This document shows positions 1-5,819 of a stretch of 8,786 nt of DNA, one piece after another. Source of the stretch: JBBDNV01 sp040877415. Its GTDB lineage: Bacteria; Planctomycetota; Planctomycetia; Pirellulales; PALSA-1355. The position numbers were made by a program, and so were the translations under genes. Position 1 is the stretch's first letter. Every line of letters begins with the position of its first letter. The notes below the pieces were generated by a model. It was not told the origin of the DNA, did not search any database, and saw only the letters and a program-made list of their open reading frames with translations. The stretch is from the NCBI GenBank assembly GCA_040877415.1, contig JBBDNV010000004.1, positions 1 to 8,786 on the forward strand, written 5' to 3'.

Positions 1-2
1 AT

Positions 3-203
3 CGCCCCAAGCTGCTGTTGGCCGACGAACCGACGGCCAACGTCGACTCGGGCCACCAGCACCAGATCATCGAGTTGATGCGCGAGACCTCGAGTGAGGA
101 GAACGTCTCGCTGCTGCTGGTCACGCACACGTCCGAAGTTTCCGACCAATTCGGCCGCATCGAGCGGCTGGAAGATTTTAATCAGGCAGTGGCGGCGGTA
201 TGA
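3..203 (+). CDS. ABC transporter ATP-binding protein, C-terminal fragment (5' end outside window)
   Basis: This is the last 66 codons of an ABC-type ATPase that would power the permease encoded just downstream. The fragment reads through a Walker B motif with the following catalytic Glu (LLLADEPT), a D-loop region (ANVDSG), and the H-loop (LLVTHT) typical of the MacB/LolD-type ATPase family. The Walker A and signature motifs must lie upstream of the window. It ends in LEDFNQAVAAV and a TGA that overlaps an ATG (ATGA at 200-203), so translation of the next reading frame is probably coupled. The last 12 codons (including the stop) are repeated 74 bp downstream. The ATPase identity is firm from the motifs. 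The transported substrate is inferred only from the neighbours. Confidence 0.93.
   Translation, partial: RPKLLLADEPTANVDSGHQHQIIELMRETSSEENVSLLLVTHTSEVSDQFGRIERLEDFNQAVAAV
168..203 (+). repeat. 36-bp direct repeat, copy 1 (ATPase 3' end)
   Basis: This segment matches 242-277 at 34 of 36 positions and encodes LEDFNQAVAAV plus stop in the ATPase frame. The two differences, TTT versus TTC and GCG versus GCC, are both silent. The sequences on either side of the two copies do not match, so the repeat is sharply bounded. Confidence 0.95.
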
Positions 204-277
204 ACTTGTTGCGGTCGCTCGCCGTGCGACCACGAATACCTCTGGAAGATTTCAATCAGGCAGTGGCGGCCGTATGA
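200..277 (+). pseudogene. 25-codon mini-ORF at the ATPase-permease junction (duplication scar)
   Basis: An ATG overlapping the ATPase stop (ATGA) opens a 25-aa frame beginning MNLLRSLAVR and ending LEDFNQAVAAV. That ending is identical to the end of the ATPase. Its own stop overlaps the permease start in the same ATGA arrangement. The first ten residues resemble the usual start of MacB-type permeases, so this may be a permease start fused to a second ATPase tail by deletion between tandem ATPase-permease copies. It could still be translated as a coupling leader. I see no function for the peptide, and the reading as a remnant is an inference. Confidence 0.5.
242..277 (+). repeat. 36-bp direct repeat, copy 2 (before permease start)
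   Basis: This is the second copy of the ATPase 3'-end sequence, offset 74 bp from the first. It is read in the mini-ORF frame as LEDFNQAVAAV plus stop. Its final bases form the ATGA that starts the permease, so the repeat also carries the translation start context of the permease. Confidence 0.95.
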
Positions 278-1755
278 GCCTCTGGAAAATAGCCTGGCGA
301 AGCATCGAGCAGCGGGGCCTGGCCTCGAGCCTGACCGGCATGTCGATGGCGCTGGGAGTGATGCTGGTCGTCGCGGTGCTGGTGATTCACGGCGTGATCA
401 ACGACTCGTTCCTCAACAATTCGTCGCTCGGCTACAACGTGCTGGTGGGGGCCAAGGGCGGGCGGCTGGAACTGGTGCTCAACGCGGTTTACTACCTGGC
501 CCGGCCGGTCGAAAACATCCCGTACAGCTACTATCAGGAGTTCGTCGACGGCAAGTACAAGCAGTACGTCGACAAGGCGATTCCGCTGTGCCTGGGCGAC
601 GTGTACCAGGATTATCGCGTGGTGGGCACCACGCCGGCGTTTTTCAACGAGCTGGACTACGGCGGCCACAAGTACGAGTTCGCCCAGGGGCGAAACTTCG
701 AGCAGAACGAATATTATGGCGCCGTGATCGGCGCCATCGTGGCCCGCGAAACGGGGCTCAACGAGGGCGACCAATTCCATCCGGCGCACGGCGTCGGACC
801 CGATGCCCACGTACACGATCCCTTCCAGGTGGTCGGCGTGCTCAAGCCCACCGGCACCCCGAACGACCGGGCCCTGTTTATCAACATGGAAGGCTTTTTT
901 CTGATCCCCGAGCACGCCAAGCCCGTGGAGGACGAAGAGCCGCCCGCAAAAACCGCGGCGCACGCCGACGACGAGCACGTGAACGCCGAGGGCGAACATA
1001 CGCACGCACATGCCGAGGGCGAACATGCCCCCGAGCAAGAGCACGCGCACGACGAAGATCACGAACACGCAAAGGCGCATGAGCACGACAAAGAGCATGC
1101 CGACGAGAAGGATCAGGCCGCGGGCGAGCACGGCCATCATCACGAGCACAGCCATGAGCACTCGCACGAACCGCTGCCGATCGAGCAGCGTGAAGTCACC
1201 GCGATCCTGGTGCTGACGGCCAGCTATGGCGGAGCGCCCCCCGAGCTGATGGCGCCGCCCTTGATCAAGGGCGTCAACAAGGATTCGGTGGCTCAGGCCG
1301 TGCTGCCGATCCGCGAGATGACCACCCTGTTCGACATGTTCGTCGGCCCGCTGCGAACCGTATTGTTGAGCTTGACGGTGATGATTGTGATCGTCTCGGG
1401 CATCGGCATCCTGGTGAGCATCTACAACTCGATGGCCGAGCGGCAGCACGAAATAGCGGTGATGCGGGCACTGGGGGCGGGGCGGCAAACCGTCATGCTG
1501 CTGGTGCTTCTGGAATCGATCCTGTTAAGCCTGGGGGGCGGGCTGGCCGGCTGGGTTATCGGACACGGCCTGATCGCGGCCTTGAGTCCCTGGATCGCCG
1601 TGCAAACGGGTGTTACGCTGGGCTTTTTGCAGTTTGTCGGCTATGAGTTAGTTATAATACCAGGGCTGATCGTATTGGCCTCGGTGGTGGGCTATTTGCC
1701 GGCCATGGCTGCCTACCGGACCGACGTGGCCAAAGCGCTCAGCGCGACGCCGTAG
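274..1755 (+). CDS. MacB/FtsX-type ABC transporter permease with His-rich periplasmic insert
   Basis: This 493-aa inner-membrane permease has one N-terminal membrane segment (residues about 22-42), a large extracytoplasmic MacB-like domain, and three C-terminal membrane segments (about 358-384, 405-434, 455-480) of the FtsX type. The start MSLWKIAWRS, the LVGAKGGRLELVLN stretch (57-70) and KPTGTPNDRA (191-200) look like the permease subgroup found in the zinc-responsive PA4063-PA4066 and zrg loci. That match is recalled, not searched. A first His cluster lies at 169-181 (FHPAHG, AHVHDPF). Residues 214-298 then form an Asp/Glu/His-rich insert with 22 histidines, well suited to binding zinc or another divalent metal. 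I chose the ATG at 274 for its ATGA overlap and the typical N-terminus; an open frame extends upstream but is shadow. The direction of transport cannot be read from the sequence. Confidence 0.9.
   Translation: MSLWKIAWRSIEQRGLASSLTGMSMALGVMLVVAVLVIHGVINDSFLNNSSLGYNVLVGAKGGRLELVLNAVYYLARPVENIPYSYYQEFVDGKYKQYVDKAIPLCLGDVYQDYRVVGTTPAFFNELDYGGHKYEFAQGRNFEQNEYYGAVIGAIVARETGLNEGDQFHPAHGVGPDAHVHDPFQVVGVLKPTGTPNDRALFINMEGFFLIPEHAKPVEDEEPPAKTAAHADDEHVNAEGEHTHAHAEGEHAPEQEHAHDEDHEHAKAHEHDKEHADEKDQAAGEHGHHHEHSHEHSHEPLPIEQREVTAILVLTASYGGAPPELMAPPLIKGVNKDSVAQAVLPIREMTTLFDMFVGPLRTVLLSLTVMIVIVSGIGILVSIYNSMAERQHEIAVMRALGAGRQTVMLLVLLESILLSLGGGLAGWVIGHGLIAALSPWIAVQTGVTLGFLQFVGYELVIIPGLIVLASVVGYLPAMAAYRTDVAKALSATP
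913..1167 (+). other. His/Glu/Asp-rich low-complexity segment within the permease
   Basis: The segment encodes permease residues 214-298, which contain 22 His with alternating Glu and Asp, including GHHHEHSHEHSHE near the end. It lies in the extracytoplasmic domain, between the MacB-like core and the three C-terminal membrane helices. Composition alone indicates metal-ion binding or buffering; the metal is not defined. Confidence 0.85.
985..1026 (+). repeat. 15-bp direct repeat inside the His-rich segment
   Basis: GCCGAGGGCGAACAT occurs at 985-999 and again at 1012-1026, exactly nine codons apart, encoding AEGEH twice. This suggests the insert grew by in-frame slippage or duplication. Confidence 0.85.
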
Positions 1756-1812
1756 CATCCACCGCCCTTTGGCACGGCTTGCACCTGGCGGCTCGCCCTA
1801 CCTCTTTCGCGC

Positions 1813-1817
1813 AAGGA
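1813..1817 (+). promoter_or_regulatory. Ribosome binding site deciding the start of CPFC protein A
   Basis: AAGGA lies 8 nt before the ATG at 1826. An upstream in-frame start at 1769 lacks such a site and would place 19 extra residues before a clear signal peptide, so 1826 is preferred. Confidence 0.75.
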
Positions 1818-1825
1818 ACCACAGC

Positions 1826-3364
1826 ATGACTGCCATCTTGCGAGTCGGATTTGCCTGGACGCTAGCGGGTCTGGCGGCGCTGGCTGCGGTGGCGGCCCTT
1901 CCGACCCGGGCCGCGGCCTGTCCGTTTTGCAGCGCGGTTTCGCTGACCTTCAGCGAAGAGATCGGCAACTCGCAGATCGCGGTGATCGCCAGGCTGATCC
2001 AAGCGCCCCCGCGCTCGGATGACGCCAACTCGCTGGAGGCGGCTAAAGCCAAGTTCGAAATCACGAAGGTGCTCAAAGGCGAAGAAGCCCTGGGCAAGAC
2101 TCGCCAGATCGAAGCCGTCTACTTCGGCGACAGCCCCGTCGGCACGACTTTCCTGATGATGGGCATCGATCCGCCGGCCATCAACTGGAGCACGCCGATC
2201 GCGATCAGCGAGCGCGGAGTCAAATACGTGACCGAGGCGATGGACCTGCCCAAGGAAGGGGCCGATCGGCTGGCGTACTTCCAGGACTACCTGGAGGATG
2301 GCGACGATATGCTCGCTCGCGACGCGTACGACGAATTCGCCAAGGCGCCCTATTCCGACGTGCTGGGGCTACGGGATCGGATGAAGCACGACAAGCTCGT
2401 CGCCTGGGTCAAAAGCACCGAGATACCGGTCAGCCGCCGACGGCTTTACATCACCATGATGGGCGCGCAGGGCAACAAGGACGACGTGGCGCTTTTGGAA
2501 GAGATGATCAAGTCGAAAGACCGGCAGACCAAGGGCGCGCTCGACGCCCTGGTGGCGGCGTACCTGACGCTCAAGGGTCCCGACGGAATGCCGCTGGTGG
2601 AAGAGTTGTTCCTCAAGAACAACGACGCCGAATACACCGATACCTACGCCACGATCATGGCGCTGCGGTTCCACGGCACCGAGGACAAGATCATCCCGCG
2701 CGAGCGGCTGCTGGCCGGGCTGCGCATGATGCTCGATCGCCCGCAATTGGCCGACCTGGTGATTCCCGATCTGGCGCGCTGGGAAGACTGGTCGGTCATG
2801 GACAAGTTGGTCGAGCTGTTTAAGACGTCGAACGAAGAATCGAGCTGGGTGCGGGTGCCGGTGATCAATTACCTGCGGGCCTGCCCCTTGCCCGCGGCCA
2901 AGCAGCGCATCGACGAGCTGGCCAAGATCGATCCTGAGAGCATCAAGCGGGCCAATTCGTTCTTCCCGTTGGGAGCGGCCCCCGTGGCCGCGACGGCCGG
3001 CGCCAACAAGCCGGCCGAAAACCAGACCGACAAGAAGGCCGACTCGCAAACAGGCGCAAGCGAACCGGCCGCCGCGGCTGGTGCCTCGTCGCAATCGCCG
3101 GCTGAGACGGCCGCGGGGCAGGACGCGCCCGCCACGAGCACGGATGAAAACAAAACCTCGAAAGGGCCCGCCGCCCCGGCCTCGGTCGAACCGTCGGCGG
3201 GCAAACCGGCGGCGATCCTTTCAGGCCGGCCGGCCGAGGATTCGGCCGCGCCCGGACCTCCGGCCAGCAGCTTGCCGGTTTTCGGCGGGCTGGCCGCTGC
3301 GGCGGTGCTGTTGGGATGCGCCTTCTGGGCCATCCTCAAGGGTGGTCAACGTGCCCCCGGCTGA
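1826..3364 (+). CDS. Secreted CPFC/HEAT-like repeat protein A with C-terminal membrane anchor
   Basis: This 512-aa envelope protein belongs to a family I cannot name. Residues 1-31 are a signal peptide followed at once by CPFC (32-35), a possible metal or redox site. Residues about 45-135 look like a beta-rich domain (AKFEITKVLKGE). Residues about 145-378 are helical and HEAT-like, including ARDAYDEFAKAPYSDV (164-179) and IPDLARWEDW (313-322). An Ala/Pro/Ser-rich linker (about 384-482) leads to one membrane helix (about 485-504) and a short basic tail. The domain therefore sits outside the cytoplasm, held near the membrane. The sequence AAAC before the cysteine is not a canonical lipobox, so lipid attachment is doubtful. 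It follows the permease by 70 bp and is paralogous to the gene at 4592-5770. A role as accessory to the transporter is inferred from context only. Confidence 0.85.
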   Translation: MTAILRVGFAWTLAGLAALAAVAALPTRAAACPFCSAVSLTFSEEIGNSQIAVIARLIQAPPRSDDANSLEAAKAKFEITKVLKGEEALGKTRQIEAVYFGDSPVGTTFLMMGIDPPAINWSTPIAISERGVKYVTEAMDLPKEGADRLAYFQDYLEDGDDMLARDAYDEFAKAPYSDVLGLRDRMKHDKLVAWVKSTEIPVSRRRLYITMMGAQGNKDDVALLEEMIKSKDRQTKGALDALVAAYLTLKGPDGMPLVEELFLKNNDAEYTDTYATIMALRFHGTEDKIIPRERLLAGLRMMLDRPQLADLVIPDLARWEDWSVMDKLVELFKTSNEESSWVRVPVINYLRACPLPAAKQRIDELAKIDPESIKRANSFFPLGAAPVAATAGANKPAENQTDKKADSQTGASEPAAAAGASSQSPAETAAGQDAPATSTDENKTSKGPAAPASVEPSAGKPAAILSGRPAEDSAAPGPPASSLPVFGGLAAAAVLLGCAFWAILKGGQRAPG

Positions 3365-3391
3365 TCCTGTTTCCGTGATTTGACAACAGCG

Positions 3392-4066
3392 ATGAGTATT
3401 GAACTTGAATCTCGCGAATCGGCCGCCGCGTATTACGAGAAGTATCGGGCGCTTTCCACGTCGGCGGTGGCCAGCCTGATCGTCGGCCTGCTCGCGTGTC
3501 TGGCCATTTTCGACTGGACCCTGGTGGCGATTCCCTTCATCGGCATCCCGCTGGCCATCCTGTCGCTGGTCAAAATCAGCCGGCACCGCGACGAGCTGAC
3601 CGGCGAGGGGCTGGCCCGAGCCGGACTTGCCTTGTCGCTCGTGTTTGCGGTTGCCGGCCCGGCCTGGCTCGCCTTCGAGTACGTCACCGAAGTGCCCGAC
3701 GGCTACGAGCGGGTGTCGTATGCCGAATTGCAGCCCGACGAGTCGCAAATCGGCCAGCAGGTTCCGCCCTCGGCGCTGGCGCTGGAGGGCAAGCGGATCT
3801 TTATCAAAGGCTACGTGTATCCCGGCCGAGAGAAGGACGGGATACGAAGGTTTCTGCTGGTGCGCGATCAGGGACAATGCTGCTTCGGCGGCAATCCGAA
3901 AATCACCGATCGCATTCTGGTGACATTGGACGATCCGCTGCGGCTGACTTATGCTTCGCGGATTCACAAGCTGGGCGGCGTCCTCCACGTCGAAGCGCAC
4001 GATTCCACCATCGACGACGCCAAAGGCGGCGTGTTCTATCATTTGAAGGCCGACTATCTGCAATGA
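3392..4066 (+). CDS. DUF4190-type membrane protein with DUF3299-like CCFG domain
   Basis: This 224-aa protein has a short polar N-terminus and hydrophobic segments at about 22-61 and 76-97. The pattern AVASLIVGLL ... GIPLAILSLVKI ... GEGLARAGLALSL is typical of DUF4190. A soluble domain follows (about 105-224) with GKRIFIKGYVYP (133-144), FLLVRDQGQCCFG (154-166) and a closing VFYHL. That domain resembles DUF3299 proteins distantly, and matches the protein encoded next door. The vicinal Cys163-Cys164 may bind metal or form a redox pair. The ATG at 3392 is preferred; a TTG at 3380 in the same frame would add four residues, and neither has a strong ribosome site. The gene lies 27 bp after CPFC protein A, and its stop overlaps the next start (ATGA). 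Function is unknown; a metal-trafficking role is inferred from context. Confidence 0.8.
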   Translation: MSIELESRESAAAYYEKYRALSTSAVASLIVGLLACLAIFDWTLVAIPFIGIPLAILSLVKISRHRDELTGEGLARAGLALSLVFAVAGPAWLAFEYVTEVPDGYERVSYAELQPDESQIGQQVPPSALALEGKRIFIKGYVYPGREKDGIRRFLLVRDQGQCCFGGNPKITDRILVTLDDPLRLTYASRIHKLGGVLHVEAHDSTIDDAKGGVFYHLKADYLQ

Positions 4067-4611
4067 CGCGAAGCCTGCCAACTGGAATCGCCTGCGTGCT
4101 GGGATTGGTCGTGGCCTGCGTGGTATTCACGCGTTACGAGTCCGCCGAGCCGCAGCCCGCCAAGGCCAAATTCGCGCCCCGGCCGGTGGAGGTCCGGGCG
4201 GTCGCACTGGCCGCCCACAACAAGCCGGCGGCAGCCGAAGGGGTCAAGGATGTGACCTTCGACCACGTCAAGCTGGAGCTGAAAAAAGGCGACCCTTACG
4301 ACTCGTCGCTGTTGACCGGCAAAGTCAAAGAGCTCGACGGCAAGGCGATCCGCATCCGGGGTTATATCCTGCCGAGCTTTCAGCAGACGGGCATCAAGCA
4401 GTTCGTGCTGGTGCGCGACAACATGGAATGCTGCTTCGGGCCGGGCGCTTTGCTGCACGATTGCATTCTGGTGGAGATGATCGCGCCGGCCACGACCACG
4501 TTCACGGTGCGGCCGGTGAGCGTGGAAGGCACATTTTCCATATTTCCAATCAAAGGGCCGGATGGCGAGTACCTGGCCATCTATCATCTTGATGGCAGTC
4601 AGGTCAAATAG
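4063..4611 (+). CDS. DUF3299-like CCFG protein with signal peptide or lipobox
   Basis: This 182-aa protein begins at an ATGA overlap with the preceding gene. The N-terminus (residues 5-23) is a hydrophobic segment ending near VVAC, with Cys19 fitting a lipobox, so it may be an outward-facing lipoprotein; a simple membrane anchor is the alternative. A spacer (about 24-65) precedes a domain parallel to its neighbour: GKAIRIRGYILP (93-104), FVLVRDNMECCFG (114-126), CILVEMI (134-140) and AIYHLDG (172-178). Both domains share the GY-x-x-P turn, LVRD, CCFG and terminal YHL. Cys123-Cys124, His132 and Cys134 are candidate metal ligands. The DUF3299 family includes, as I recall, PA4066 of the zinc-responsive Pseudomonas operon. 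The family link is distant and should be tested by profile search. Confidence 0.8.
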   Translation: MTRSLPTGIACVLGLVVACVVFTRYESAEPQPAKAKFAPRPVEVRAVALAAHNKPAAAEGVKDVTFDHVKLELKKGDPYDSSLLTGKVKELDGKAIRIRGYILPSFQQTGIKQFVLVRDNMECCFGPGALLHDCILVEMIAPATTTFTVRPVSVEGTFSIFPIKGPDGEYLAIYHLDGSQVK

Positions 4612-5770
4612 CTTTGTCGCCCGCCGGGGCATGCGCGCCCCAGCGGCGCTACTGGCGATGGCCGCGGCGCTTGTGGCCAGAACCTCGCCCGGTTGTCCGT
4701 TCTGCACGCCGCTTAAACCCACGTTGTGCCAGGCGCGAGCCAGCGCAAGGGTCACGGCGCTTGTGGAAGTCGAGGGCGAAGCTGCCGCGGGCGCAACCAG
4801 GGTCAAGTTGCACCGCGTCTTCGAGGGCGGGGACGCTGTTGGGGACAAGACCCAATTGACGATCGCGCTCGATCTGGCCGCGCGGCCGGGCGCGCTTTTG
4901 CTCGTTTTCGGCACAGGGCGGCCCGACGCGGCTCCCGCGGCGCTGGCCTGGCATGCCGTCTCGGTCAACGAAACGAGCTACGCCTATTTCGCCCGCGCGC
5001 CGGCCGCCCGCGCGGCCACGGCGGTTCGGCTCGCGTATTTCGCCCGGTTTTTGGAGCATGCCGACCCAGTGGTGGCGGAAGACGCCTATCTGGAATTTGC
5101 CCATGCCTCGTTCGACGACGTGGTGCAGGTGGCCCACCTGCTGCCGGCGGACCGCGTGAGAACCTGGCTCGTCGATGCCAACGTCCCTTCCCATCGCAAG
5201 GGGCTCTACGGACTGGCGCTCGGCTTGGCGCGCGAGCCACAGGATCGGCGCACCAACTCCGAGCTGTTGCGCAAGCTGATCCTCGCCCCGGAAGACGATT
5301 TTCGCTCCGGGTTCGACGGCATCCTGGGCGGCTACCTGCTGCTAACCGCGGCGTCCGGGCTGGAGCTGGTCGAGTCGCGCTATTTGGCCGATCCGCGCGC
5401 CGGCGACGGCGACGTGCGGCACGCGTTGGCGGCGCTGCGTTTCTATCACGAATACGGGCGCGAAATTCCCACGGCCCGGCTGAACGCCGCGGCGCGCCAT
5501 TTGCTGGCACGGCCGGAGTTCGCCGAGGCGGCCACGATCGATCTGGCCCGCTGGAAAGACTGGGGCGCCACCGACGAGATCGCCGCTTTATACGCCCGCC
5601 CGCAATACGCGCAGCCGGCGATTCGCCGGGCCATCGTGGGCTATCTCTTGGCCTGCCCCGACGCGAAGGCCGCCGGCGCGCTAGCGCGACTGCGCAAGCT
5701 CGATCCGAAGGGAGTGGCTCTAGCGGAGCAAATCTTGTCGCGCACGGGGAGCGTGCCTGTGAACGATTGA
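4592..5770 (+). CDS. Secreted CPFC/HEAT-like repeat protein B (paralogue of A)
   Basis: This 392-aa protein has a basic N-terminus, a hydrophobic signal sequence (about 14-31) and a CPFC motif at 35-38. Like protein A it then has a beta-rich part (about 50-130) and a helical HEAT-like part. Matching blocks are AEDAYLEFAHASFDDV (162-177) against ARDAYDEFAKAPYSDV, and IDLARWKDW (316-324) against PDLARWEDW. Both also share a YL-x-AC block and a LDP/IDP ending. It lacks the Ala/Pro linker and C-terminal helix of A, so it should be free in the periplasm or held by partners. Starts at 4562, 4592 and 4631 are possible. I prefer 4592 because it gives a normal signal peptide and a 20-bp overlap with the previous gene. 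It is the last gene of the cluster. The function is not known. Confidence 0.82.
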   Translation: MAVRSNSFVARRGMRAPAALLAMAAALVARTSPGCPFCTPLKPTLCQARASARVTALVEVEGEAAAGATRVKLHRVFEGGDAVGDKTQLTIALDLAARPGALLLVFGTGRPDAAPAALAWHAVSVNETSYAYFARAPAARAATAVRLAYFARFLEHADPVVAEDAYLEFAHASFDDVVQVAHLLPADRVRTWLVDANVPSHRKGLYGLALGLAREPQDRRTNSELLRKLILAPEDDFRSGFDGILGGYLLLTAASGLELVESRYLADPRAGDGDVRHALAALRFYHEYGREIPTARLNAAARHLLARPEFAEAATIDLARWKDWGATDEIAALYARPQYAQPAIRRAIVGYLLACPDAKAAGALARLRKLDPKGVALAEQILSRTGSVPVND

Positions 5771-5819
5771 GCGATCAGGTCGGAGCTTGGGCGCGGAGTC
5801 TCGCGGGGCGGCGCCGGAT

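Noticed and set aside
94..273. N-terminal extension of the permease frame back to position 94
   Set aside because: The extension overlaps the ATPase fragment out of frame, and its Arg/Trp/Ser-rich residues do not look like the family. The ATGA start at 274 gives a standard N-terminus.
256..1488. 410-aa open frame on the minus strand opposite the permease
   Set aside because: It is a shadow of the permease in high-GC DNA. Its His/Val-rich composition mirrors the His-rich segment, and no domain or start context supports it.
5771..5819. Possible bidirectional terminator between the convergent genes
   Set aside because: Only a weak pairing (CGCG...CGCG around GAGTCT) is present, with no extended stem and no T-run on either side.
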